NCBI GenBank assembly: GCA_032358165.1
Contig: JAALGY010000016.1
Span: forward strand, 310,001 to 374,000
Reading direction: 5' to 3'
From: Diplosphaera chodatii
Taxonomy: Eukaryota > Chlorophyta > Trebouxiophyceae > Prasiolales > Stichococcaceae
DNA length: 64,000 nucleotides
Shown here: positions 47,138 to 57,857 of the stretch, one piece after another
How the letters are laid out: every line of letters starts with the position of its first letter
Position numbering within the stretch: position 1 is the stretch's first letter
Position numbers and translations under genes: made by a program
Notes under the pieces: generated by a model
The model's input: only the letters and a program-made list of their open reading frames with translations
What the model was told of the DNA's origin: nothing
The model's database searches: none

Positions 47138-48483
47138 TCAGCTCTTGTGTAGCTTGGCCTTGAAAGACAGCGTGAGCCAACTTGGCAGGTGCCGCCGCAC
47201 CTACACGATTTGCAATGCAATCAAGCTGGGAAGTGTCAAGCTCGTCACGTGTCAGGCAGACGTTATTGGATTTCTCACACGGGAAGCCTGCATGTGCAGC
47301 ATACCATTGGCTCAAGCCCGCGCCCGACTTGGAGCACAATCTGGACCAGGACGGCCAGTACATGCCACAGCGCATCACATAGGTCAACATAACGTGACAA
47401 TGTACTGGGTTGGCCTTGCGTTCTGTTCTGCGTTCATCATGGTGGTCGTGATGCCATGCGCAGTGCAGGGTTGCAAAGGTACTTGGCAGAGCTGGCTCAT
47501 GAGCGCACATCGAGGTAGGCGTGGATGAGGGGCTCCCCCGGGAGCCTTCGCCCGTGTTCCCGTAGCTGCCGTGCGATGATCTCCTGCTCCAGTACTACAG
47601 CACTGGATGCGATGCAGGATACGTAGCAGCGCGCTGACACTGCCAGGCACACAGGGGCACTCACTGCAGCTGCAAACTTTGGCTCGATTGTCACCTTCCG
47701 GGTTATTGCCAGGTTGCCAAAGGAGATGGCTACTCCCTACGTATGGAGCGAAGACAAGATCTGGTTGATGACTGCTTGAAAACCCAGGTGTGCAATGTTT
47801 GCCGGCCTGGCGGCAGACACCAGCAGAGCTCGACTCTCCCTCAGCACTAGACGATCAGCAAAGCAAGCATGCAGGGCAGGTGCACGATGCAGAAATGCCG
47901 CATGAAGGGTGCAAGTCGGGCTATCTGGCCAAGGATGCCCCAGCCAGACAGGAAGTGATCCACAACAAAGGATGGTAGCGCAGCGTACCATAGCCATTAC
48001 TAGGCACGTGCCCTTCACAAAAAGTGCGCTCGTGATAGGCACCGCCACACATGCCACACCCAGCAGGACGGAGGCCCAGCTGTTTTTGGGCACGCCCAGC
48101 GCATGTACCCGACGGCGCCATTCGAAACTATAAGCCAGGCCTGTCGGGTCACCACACGTATGTGATGCGGGCTGATGAGTTGACTTAGCAAAGCTCTTTA
48201 TGGAGCTCGTGAATGTCAGCAGGCAACTGGCTGCTGGCAGGTGTGATGACGATGATGATGATGCAGATGCAACGCATGCTCAGATCGGACATCACCTGTG
48301 CAGCTGGCATTATGCAAGTGCGTAGTTTGCCCCGCCCCTCCGCAGCAAGGCAAGTGCAGATGACACGCTGGCATTCGGCCGAAGACACCAGCGACCCAAG
48401 CGGCATGCACTCACGTCAAAGTGTAGGCTAGCCAGCAGCAGCTGCGCCACCCACTGCACCACGCCCGTCACGAAGCTGCCCAT
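47138..48483 (-). CDS. array copy E: multi-pass membrane protein, family unknown
   Basis: Core start MGSFVTGVVQWVAQLLLASL at 48483, ending at a GTGAGT site, followed by a probable membrane exon (MRCICIIIIVITPASS, about 48290-48230). Second signature exon, about 48141-47990: EWRRRVHALGVPKNSW and LLGVACVAVPITSALFVKG, then CLVMAMV. Next LEQEIIARQLREHGRRLPG and EPLIHAYLD (about 47595-47510), the best form of this motif in the array. Then DLCDALWHVLAVLVQIVLQV and GRGLEPMVC (about 47385-47285). Tail VRRHLPSWLTLSFKAKLHKS then TGA. Its 3' end shares the plus-strand bases TGCACGCTCAG with copy D. Likely functional. Confidence 0.7.
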
Positions 48484-49222
48484 GCTCTTGCTGGTTCCCT
48501 TACATGAAACCTCAATGTGGTTGTTTCATACACACTGCTGCAAAATTCTTCACACCGACATCAAACACGCAGGCTGTTCCCGACGGCTGTCGATGCTGAT
48601 CGGTATGGATGTACTTTTCTGACATGGATGGGGTCCTGGACCCGCCGTGTGAATATGCAGCGGAAGTTGGCAGCTCTGCATCGGATGACGATTTTGAGCA
48701 GTCACTAGGACACCTCAGGTGTGAAGCATTGGGCAACATAGCCCTTCGATCTGAACATGTGAGCACATTGCGTCAACGAAGGCAACTCTACACAGTAGGT
48801 GCTGCAGGATGGCAGTCGTGCATGCATCATATATTGCGGCAGCGCCATCAGCATACATATTCCAAGTAATACTCTGACAGGCTGCACGGTCATAGTGACT
48901 TCAATGTCCTTGATCACGTACCATGCATGCCGATGATCAGCAGCATGAAGTAAAGTTGTTGCACTGATGCAGCCCACTCTGTTTACACAGCTCATCACAG
49001 CTGCATGTACGTTTAGACGCTGTATACATACTTGGCCTATATGCAGATCTGAACAACACAAACAAGCACTGTGTTTCCATCAGATACAAAGTGACATTGC
49101 ACACATGAAGCATGCATGCAGCCACGACCCCCCTAAAACACGAACGCACTGGCTACTGACATGGGCAAATGGAGGCGCATGGTGGATCATAGCATCCGCA
49201 GGTGAGCTTGCTGACAGCACAT
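48484..49222. other. spacer between array copies F and E
   Basis: No recognised exon, although an upstream exon of copy E could lie here. Confidence 0.45.
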
Positions 49223-50450
49223 TCAAAACATATGCAGCTTGGCCGCCAGAGTTGATGGCTTGAGCAGCCAGGGTGGCAGGTGCTGCCGAACCTGCAGTGC
49301 GTCAAGATGTAATTGCTGTCTCGTCATCGTAAAACCCTAGAGGATCAGCATGTGAGTACTACTACTAGTACTTAGTAAGCAGAAGCAGCTTAAGACTGCT
49401 CCACACCAGTGACACAAGCTTGCCTAGTTGCAGCATCAAGGACAGCAGCACCTGTATAAGTTCAGCCCACAGGAAGGCGCAGAGTTCCCCTGGCCGGTTG
49501 AAGAGGGGTTCTCCTGGCAGTCGCCGTCCGTATCGTTGTATCTGCTCTGCAATGGTCTCCTGCTCAACACACCCATGGCAAACTGTCAGTGGAGCACATT
49601 GTAAGCAGGAACAGCATGCAGGGTTGCAGCGGACTGCATATGCAATGATGTGCTGTGCTACCTGCCGGTAGATCGCCGCCTTCATGATGGCGATTATCCC
49701 ATTCTGTGCAGTCAATACAAGCTTCATGACCATCGTGCAAGCAGGAAGTGCTTGGTGGCGACCGCTTGAAGTCGACCCATGTGGACCTCTTATGCTAAGC
49801 GAGGTCCGTTGGTGAATATCAAGTGTAGCTCAGGAGTGCTCGTCAGCACGCAGTGACATCCAGCGCATGCAACACATACGCAAGAGGCATCCAAATGGCA
49901 TCAAAGTGAATGCGAATCAACTGAGATCTGACGAGCGCGGTTTGACAAGCATGCAGTAGTCGTTCAGCAGGAAGGAAGGGTGATGGCAGCAGCATACCAG
50001 GAGCGGCACCGAGCGGCACATGTCGTTGAGGTACAGCACCACTGTAAGTGGCACCACCGTGCATGCCACACCCAGAGGAATCTTTGTCCGACGGTCATCT
50101 GGCACGCCCAGAAAGTGGATCCGATCGTGCCACTCCTCGAACATGGCCACGCCTGCCACAGCATAGCCAGATCATGCGTCAAATGGACGCTGCGCACAGT
50201 GAATGATATGAAGGACTCAATGAAACAAGACGAAAAGTGGTCAAAGCAGCTCACCAGTGGAAAACGCCCAGAGGAGCACATAGTACTTCAGCTCGCTTGA
50301 AGTCTGCGGAGCAGGTGTCTTGGCATCGAGCTGCTGACGGCCGGCACACACACTGCACGCCGTCATGGTCATGTGTATGCTGGCAGGAATTGTCCAGGGC
50401 GCTGAGATCAGCTGTGCGAACGACAGCAGCATGCCCAATATGCAGCCCAT
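49223..50450 (-). CDS. array copy F: multi-pass membrane protein, family unknown
   Basis: First copy in transcription order. First exon 50450-50255: MGCILGMLLSFAQLISAPW, then CSVCAGRQQLDAKTP and LKYYVLLWAFSTG. Second exon 50152-49998: EEWHDRIHFLGVPDDRR and PLGVACTVVPLTVVLYLNDM. Third exon, about 49735-49672: MKLVLTAQNGIIAIMKAAIY. Fourth, about 49575-49450: QETIAEQIQRYGRRLPGEPL, continuing into the hydrophobic stretch LCAFLWAELIQVLLSLMLQL. Tail VRQHLPPWLLKPSTLAAKLH then TGA. It shows the array exon set most completely. Function unknown; the hydrophobic pattern suggests three or four membrane helices. Confidence 0.7.
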
Positions 50451-51149
50451 GCTCCTGTTGAGTGTGGCCACAGCACGTCAGCATTGCTGAAGAATTTTGC
50501 ACTGCATATCCGTTCCACCTGCGCTGAGACAAGCATGATGATGCCTCGTAAGTTCAAGCATGACATTGTAAAACTTGGCAAATGACACGGCAAACGTGAG
50601 CCTGTCGCACGCACCCTGGCTGATAGTTGGCAGGCTGATTGCTTCACAAGGCACCTGCGGCTGAGCTGACGGGCAAACTAACGAACATGCCGCGCATCAC
50701 ACAGGATAAGTGGCACACGCTGCTGGCACAAACCGCGCATGCAAATGACAAAGGCGTGTATGCAATGCATGAGCCCTGACAGCAGCGTACTAGGATGCAT
50801 CGAGCCCAGGTCTTTGCAGCCTGATGGCTCGCACTCGCTCGACTCATGCGCGTCAGGTTCTGCAAGTTCAATTCGTAGTTCGCATGGCGTGCTGCTGACA
50901 TAGTGCATGCCCTGACCAGGCGCTGTTGCGGCGTGCATGGTGTCGAGGATCTGCAGGCAGTGAGTTGAAGCAATCGGGCAAGGCAAGCCCTGCGGCCAAC
51001 GCTCTCTCAAGCAATGTGACTTGTCATCCAGGAGCCGGTCTTCAGCCCCGCAGATTGGTATGGCTTGGCCACCAAGTACGATCGTGCAGCAGTGAATAAC
51101 AGTGTCAGCGCATGTGACAAGCTGCCCGTGTCAGCTTAACGGGGCGAAC
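50451..51149. promoter_or_regulatory. divergent region between array copy F and POLD2
   Basis: Should hold the POLD2 promoter and 5' sequences of copy F. In frame upstream of the copy F ATG the residues ATLNR look conserved with other copies (for example TVTR in D), which suggests that the true start of F lies further upstream. Confidence 0.45.
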
Positions 51150-54100
51150 ATGGTCGGCATCCCCATGGATGTCGACAGAGATGGCGACGGGCGGGCGGCC
51201 GCCCTGATGTCTGCGCCACCTGCAGATATGGCAGCGCCGCAGCAGATCCAGCGCGCCACCGTGCATTTTGAAAACACGGTGCACCGGCGGTTGCGCTGCA
51301 GATGTTCGAAGGCTTGATCTGACCAGGAGAACCGAGAATTTGGATGCACAGCAGCGACCAAGCATGACAGTGCCTCCACATGCTGGGTGTCCATAACAAT
51401 CAAGCAGTTGTCATGATGGCAGGCGCAGCGCTTCCGATTGAAGGAAAAGTCATACGGCCAGTTCGCGCAGAGCTACTTTGTGCGGCTCACAGCAATGCGA
51501 CCAGCGCTGCTGGCGGTGGCTGCCAAGGAGTTCCCCAACACACCAGGCAAGTGCCTTCTTTCGGAGATGCTCCCTGCGCTTCAGACTGGCTTCCGTCGGG
51601 ACGCATTGCACAATGACCAGCATGCAGCCTAACAAAACAGTCATGCCATGTGCATGCATGCCTGGCGCTGCCTAGGTATGTTAGCCCAGCCAGACGTGCT
51701 TGCTGAGCGCCATCGCATTGAGTGGCACACCCCACCCTGCAGTGGAGGGCGTGCTGAACCTGCCGGAGGGGCAGGAGTGCTGCGTGGTGGGCACCGTGTA
51801 CAAGGAGATGAAGCTGAAGCCCAACATCCTGGGCGAGTACGTCAAGGTAGCCCTGATGTTGCAGACGGCTGCAGGCTTTCACGGCAGGGACTGCAGTTCT
51901 GTATCCTTCGGGGCGCTGGAGTGGTGGCATTTCTGAACCGTGGCGGGGCTGCTAGACTGGAAGAGCTGTCTGAGAGTGCAACTGCAAACGGAGGTTAGGA
52001 CACACTGCGCAGGAGCGAGGGGTGGCGGGGGCGGTGAGCAGCGGCAAGCTGACGGCGGGGGACGATGTGCTGATCCTGGAGGACGAGAAGGCGCGCATGG
52101 TGCTGCGCGGCACCGAGGACATGGCCGGCGCCATCGTCACGGGTGCGTGCTGCGGCGTCCAGGTGGACGTCCGCATGCCACTGGAAAACTGGCGCACTCG
52201 ACTGTGCGCCTGCACAAAAGCTGGATCTGGACACCTCAGAAGGGGCGTCTGCTGAAGTGGTAGGAGCGCCTTGGGTGGTGATGTTTATGCTGCCAATGCA
52301 GGCGTCGCCATCCTTGTGAAGGGGTCAGCAGCGCCAGGCGGCAACTTCATCGTGTCAGACTGGCGGCCAGCGGGGCTGCCTCCGCAGCCAGCACGGCCCG
52401 TGCCAGGCAGGGCTCGTGATGACGACCTCGGGAACTGTGTTTGCGGCAGAGTCTCTCCGAAGCTCGAAGGTGTCTGGTCTGAATGTCGAATGGTCACGCT
52501 GCAGGCAGCGCACGGGGCAGCGGCAGCAGGAAGTACGTCGCGCTGGTCAGCGGCCTGGGCGTGGGGGGCGTGTCTGGCGAGCCGCTGGCGGTGTCGCTGC
52601 TGGTGGACTGGCTCACCGGGCTGCTGGGCGGCCCCGAGGACCAGGCGCAGGCCGCGCAGGTAGGCCTCCTTTCCGCACATCTGCTTCATAGCGTCTGCTT
52701 TGATGATGTCTCTGCACATCCACATGCTGGGCGATACTGAGGCCTGGGCATCTGCACAAGTGGAGCGTGAACTCCCCAATCCTCTGAACTGCGGTAGCCG
52801 ATCTACATGGCACGCTGGACTGCTGGCATAACAACAGGTGGCGCGGCTGGTGGTGGCGGGGGGGCTGATGCACCGGGCGGCGGGGGACGCGCTGGCGGCG
52901 CCCACCACCCACGCCTCCTTCCGCGCCGCCAACACCGTGCTGCAGCCCGTGCGGTGCGTGTTCAGAGTGCAGCCTCGATGGGGTGGCTCTAGGTCGACAG
53001 CAGCATCTCGTCGTGCTGGCCAGCACCGCCCTGCTAACATGGGCGTCAGTTTGACGGCATCATGGCAAAGTTGCAGCAATGTTGCCTTGTCCGCAAAATC
53101 CAGAGTATGATTGTGTTTCCGTAAATCAGCGACGCATGTAATCGACCAGCCAGATGTGTGCGCGCAGGGAGATGGACATGACGCTGACGCAGCTGGCTGC
53201 CGGGCTGCCGGTGGACGTCATGCCGGGCGAGGGCGACCCGGCCTCGGCGGCGCTCCCCCAGCAGCCGCTGCACAGGTGCACGTGGTGCATGCTGTTCATT
53301 GCAGCAGGCAAGCATGCAGCAGGCAACTGGCATAGTTGTCACCTTCAGTCAGGACTGCCTACAAATACACTGAACACAGACTGACAGCACACACATGTAT
53401 CTGGCAGGTGCCTCTTCCCGGGCGCGGCGACCTTCAAGACGTTCAGCCCAGTGACCAACCCTCACGAGTTCAGCGCGGACGGCGTCACCTTCCTCGGCAC
53501 CAGCGGCCAGAACGTGGACGATGTGTGGAAGTGCGTCACTTGGACACACCTCTCCCTCGTTTTTGCACCTGGCTGGCATTGAACCTGAGCACAAGCTCAT
53601 CCATGATAAGGTAGGACCATGAAGATGGCACATCAACTTTTGCAACTCTGACACAACACTGCGCTCCCCCGAAGGGAAACCATTCAAATGATGAGTATGA
53701 ACCCTGCCACAGGTACTCCAACATCGAGGAGCGGCTGGACATCATGGAGGCGCTGCTGAGGTGGCGCCACCTGGCACCCACCGCGCCGGACACCCTGGCT
53801 GCCATCCCGCTGTCGGAGGCGGACCCCTTCATCCTGACCGCCAGCCCGGCCGTGTTCTTCATCGGCTGCCAGCCCGCATACGGCACCCGCCTGGTGGAAG
53901 GTAACATGTACATTTGATGTGTAGGGCTCATGTGCTGCCGGCTTGCGCGCATCCGTCCTTGCTGTGACTCGCTTGATGTGTACCGTAGTGTTCATATGCT
54001 GCCGGCTTGCCGTACATTCCTTGGTTGCCATGGTCCATGCCAAGGATGCTGATAGCGTAAGTGACTAGATCGGCACATCTGCCTTCTGTGCAGGTCCAGA

Positions 54101-54218
54101 TGGGCAGAAGGTGCGTCTCATTGCGGTGCCGGAGTTCCGCAAGACGGGTGTCACGCTGCTGGTGGACCTCGACACCCTGGAGCCGCAGCCGCTGCACTTT
54201 GACGCCTGCTTGTCGTGA
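51150..54218 (+). CDS. POLD2: DNA polymerase delta small subunit (B-subunit, also part of polymerase zeta)
   Basis: Non-catalytic B-subunit that links polymerase delta or zeta catalytic chains to the rest of the complex. Exons I can place: 51150-51278, 51423-51546, 51743-51846, 52013-52142, 52302 onward, one ending about 52659, from 52840, 53168-53275, 53408-53530, 53714 to about 53901, and 54094-54218. Key segments: [19 protein letters not shown] at the first junction; [19 protein letters not shown] (OB fold); [19 protein letters not shown] and [15 protein letters not shown] (calcineurin-like phosphatase fold, inactive in this family); [12 protein letters not shown] and [25 protein letters not shown]; and [19 protein letters not shown] near the end. 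Order and length (about 440 residues) match POLD2. The intron after 51546 begins GCAAGT rather than GT. Confidence 0.96.
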
Positions 54219-54491
54219 GCGTGTTGCTGCCGCGCGCCCAGCACAGCATTGCTGCAGTGGGCAGACCTGGGTATATTGCTCATCGCGCATCTGCTGTATG
54301 GCTGGGTTCTTGGCGCAGCATGTGGGCACGGCACCGGTGCACATGGTTTGCATGTGCTCAGCAAGTTTAGTCATACACAAACACTCAGGTGGTGACTGCT
54401 CACTGTGAGCTGGGATGTGTGAACCTTTCGAGAAGCAGGAAGCAAAGCTGGATTCATCTATCAATGTGTACATTCGACACCCTAAACATAA
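54219..54491. other. short convergent region between POLD2 and GT8 genes
   Basis: 273 bases between the two stop codons; no coding signal. Confidence 0.55.
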
Positions 54492-57259
54492 CTAGGCAAT
54501 TTCATTGGAGGCTTTGGAGGCTTTGTCTCGGTTTAGCATCTGCTGGTATAGCTGCTGGAACATGGCGTGCTGATTGGCATAGGCTCCCCCAACACCATTG
54601 TGCACTCTCATGGCGGTGCGCTCCCTCAAATAGGCACTGCCGTGGATGATGATGGGCAGTTCGCGGGCTGCTCTTGCGCATTTGCACTCGAGCCTGCATT
54701 GTCACGACCATCCGGTCACGGTGCATGTACCGTCAAACGAGTGCCGTGCTGCAACGTGAGAAGTTGTGGCTGCATCCAAAACACTGTGTGTACATTCCTC
54801 ATTCTATCCTACCTCACCCGGCTGTGTCCAGCAGTGCATGAGTGCAGCAGTACGTATGGCTGATGCAAGCAACGCGCTGAGTGCTCGACTCTGTGTGCTA
54901 CGCATGCTGTGCGCGCACCTGTAGTTCATGGTGCATGGCAGCACATGCAGCTTCGAAAAGTGCTTCCTAAAGTAGATGTTCAGCACGTCCTGATCACCTG
55001 CACCAATGTGGTTTGTGGCGTCTTTCCACAGATGCTATTTCAACTGGATACGCACCTAACTCCAGCACATCAGGCCTGCCAGTCGGCTGTGACAACTGTG
55101 CACCATAGTAGTGGCCTCACCCAGAACCAGTGTCTGTCCCCATTGCTGCATAATCGCATTCCTGTGAGCCGCAAACTTGGAAGCCCTGATGCCATCCAGC
55201 CGTGCTAACAAGACGCCAGAACTGAGCCCTACAAATGCAACGCCAAGTATGCATAGATACATCCCTACACGTCATCCACTGATGGCAGTCACATCCGGCA
55301 CAGACTTACGACAGACTTTCCAGAAACAACGAAGCCTACCGCCGCCAGGCTTGTAGCCGTCTAGTGCTGCACCCGGTCCTGCAGCACGACCAACACACAG
55401 CAGACTTGTTGGCCATGCTTGCGCAAGGTGTCTCATGCCCACTGCTCCACAGTACATACACTTTGAGCTACACAGGAAACCGACTTGCAAAATGCTGCTG
55501 GATTTTGTCACCTGCTGTGTACCTGCATCATGCAAAATGCGAGTCAGGTGAAGATACTGCACGCAGACAGCATAGCACGGCAGCATGCAGGCGTCACGGC
55601 TGTGCAACGACACGCGGCAGCTCGTGACTTGCCATGCCACTGCTTGCTGAGCTGCAACCGCACCAGTGGCACTTCTGCTCGTGCTCTGGCTCCGCTGCAT
55701 CTGTTATGTGCGACAGGCCCCATGTGGTGCCCGGCGCCATTTTGCCGAACTCTTCAGCCATCAGCACAGGGTCTGCTAACCACAGGGTGTCAACATCCGC
55801 ATAGATCACATCTGAATGTGCCTACAAAGCAGATGGTGCTGTTGCTGCTGCTGACCTCATAGGGCATACTTCGTAGTGGACAGTTGCCTGCAGAATACGA
55901 TCTTCGTTCCGCCACATGACGAACTACTCAAAGCCCACAAACCTGGAGGCCCTCGAGCTCGCGCAGGAACAAGCGTTCTGTTGCGCACCTCTTGAACAGC
56001 TGCGGCACCAGCAGGCTCACCCGTCGGATGTAAATATCCAACCTGCAACCATGGCACAACAGCAACATGAACGAAGCACCCATCATGCACCACTGAATAG
56101 CATACACAACTGCAGTTCAATGGCCAAGATTACAGACAGGTTCGGGAGCAATGCTGCTGCCCCAATGGCCTAGCTGCTGTTGCCGACTGCATCATGCTGA
56201 TGCTGCAGCGGAGGTCTCGTTCAGGGGTGGAGGCATCCATTTGTAATGGCAAAAGAGCAGGTGTCATGCGGATGAGGTCACATCAGGTGGCTTGCACCGC
56301 AAGATAGAGGGACTCACCGCGCCTCAAATGGCCGCAGCTGGTGCGCCTGCACCGCGCCGTCAGTGAGGATGATCGCCTCGTAGATGACGCCACGGTGCTG
56401 GGCCATGTGGTACATCGACGTCAGCGCCACCAGCAGCTGCCCGGCCGCCGCCTCACCGCAGGCAGCATACACCACCGTCACCCGTGAGACCTGTGCAGGG
56501 GCCGCAGCTTCTGATGCCACCCCTGCTGGTTTCGCCGCCGCCTGCACCACATGAGGGGCGACTGATATATGCAGTGTAAGTGACGCAGGCAGAATCTGGC
56601 GCCCCTGATCAGCTGCTGCTTGATCTGCTGCGGTGCATGGTGGAATTTGGCGTGGTGTAGCACACACTTGCATGGAGTGAATCTACCACCAGCCCATGAA
56701 TGCTGACATATGCATTAGAGACAGATTTCTAACAACATCATGCCCAGCAGCAGAACCCTGGGCAAAATCGCATTGTGACCCGGAGGCAGGTGCCGGCCAA
56801 CGCATGGCAATAGCGGACTTGGGCGCATACGAATGTACGAGATGCAGGCGGGCATGCATGTGCGATGCAGTGCTGCAGCGGTCGAAGTGACCAGAGGAAA
56901 ACAAGTTCACAAGAGAAGAAAATGTGGATGTCTTCTCTGCGGGATCCAGCCAATGTGTCTCACACCTGCTGCGGCTTTGGGGTGCGCCATGGTGCGGATC
57001 CGCCTCCGGAGGTAGCCACGGTTGCCGGTGGCGGGGGCGGTGCACCGACCTTGCTATGCCGCTGAGTCACAGCTGCTGATCTGCCATAGATGATCATGTC
57101 CTCTGTGACCTGCTCGGCACCCAGCAGCATCCTGGCTGCATGATCTCTTGACGCCACCGGCCGGATGTGGCGCATGCCGAGGACCAAGCAGCCCACAAGA
57201 ATGCAGTTAAAAAGCATGCTGATGCAACATGCTACTCGCGACCGCAGTAGACGATGCAT
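54492..57259 (-). CDS. GT8-family glycosyltransferase, glucoside xylosyltransferase-like
   Basis: Predicted type II membrane enzyme of the Golgi that transfers a sugar from a nucleotide donor; xylose is suggested by similarity only. Start ATG at 57259: MHRLLRSRVACCISM leads into a membrane anchor (FNCILVGCLVLGM), then a stem. The catalytic domain begins at RVTVVYAACGEAAAGQLLVA (about 56495-56320), continues DIYIRRVSLLVPQLFKRCA and ERLFLRELEGLQ (about 56037-55940), then the metal-binding DxD region VIYADVDTLWLADPVLMAEE (about 55811-55660). Next GLSSGVLLARLDGIRASKF (about 55240-55110), LGEQDVLNIYFRKHFSKLHV and LPCTMNYR (about 55002-54915), and a last exon with ELPIIIHGSAYLRER, close to the family's HGN motif. 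The FKRCATERLFL and QDVLNIYF wording fits GXYLT enzymes better than other GT8 groups. Exon joins in 55250-55660 are uncertain. Confidence 0.85.
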
Positions 57260-57857
57260 GTGCAAGCCGATACTGGACCAAGTGCGCAAAGCGCAGTCAC
57301 GCTGTTCCCCTCATAGTAAGGCTGGTTGACTGCTGTCGAGGGCATCAGCGCGCCGATAATAATCTGATGAACGTGAGCAAAGCGTTTGCGTAACCATCTG
57401 GTTGACGGACAATCTGGCAAGCAGTCAAGCGGACGTAACGCCTGCATCTTGGTTAGTCATCAGCGGCTAACTGGGAGCTGACGAGCAGCGCAGTGACATC
57501 GGCGGCCAGCGCATGCAGACCAACAAGTACAAGCAGACCGCGCCAAGCCAGCTGCACATTTTATCTCTGTGAGTCTGTTTGAAAAGGAGCCATTGTTGTT
57601 GTGGCAGTTACGGGACAGGACATTGCAGACGCATGCGTAAAGCTACACCTGCAAACCGCCGACAACCCTTCACATCTCTGGCATTGCTGCAACGACATGA
57701 ACGCTCAAGCTCTGCTCTGTGTCGTCATGGTCAGCTAGATGTGCCGTGCCAAACATCATGAAGCCCTGACAGGCGGCTGAGCAGCCATATATGCAGGCAC
57801 GTCCCGTTAGACTGAGCTGGCAACCTTGTTCCATTTATGCTATTCCCTCAAGCTGTG
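57260..57857. other. intergenic region, XRN2 3' end and GT8 promoter
   Basis: About 600 bases between two minus-strand genes; no coding signal recognised. Confidence 0.5.

Larger units (their letters stand above)
39047..50450 (-). repeat. tandem array of six paralogous membrane-protein genes
   Basis: Six head-to-tail units (A to F, right to left in transcription) with core start ATGs at 50450, 48483, 46117, 44347, 42342 and 40148. Spacing is 1967, 2366, 1770, 2005 and 2194 bases. Each unit repeats the same exon set: an SMG-type first exon with a CxxC-like motif, a second exon with consensus LGVACxAVPITSALF, an exon with a short LTAQN-type helix, an arginine-rich GRRLPGEP exon, a membrane exon ending in PLVC or similar, and a basic C-terminal tail. 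The units differ substantially in sequence, so the duplications are not all recent. Confidence 0.85.

Noticed and set aside
39047..50450. Mobile-element or CRISPR explanation for the 2 kb repeats
   Set aside because: No transposase, reverse transcriptase, terminal repeats or short direct repeats were found. The similarity is at exon and protein level with conserved splice phases, which fits gene duplication.
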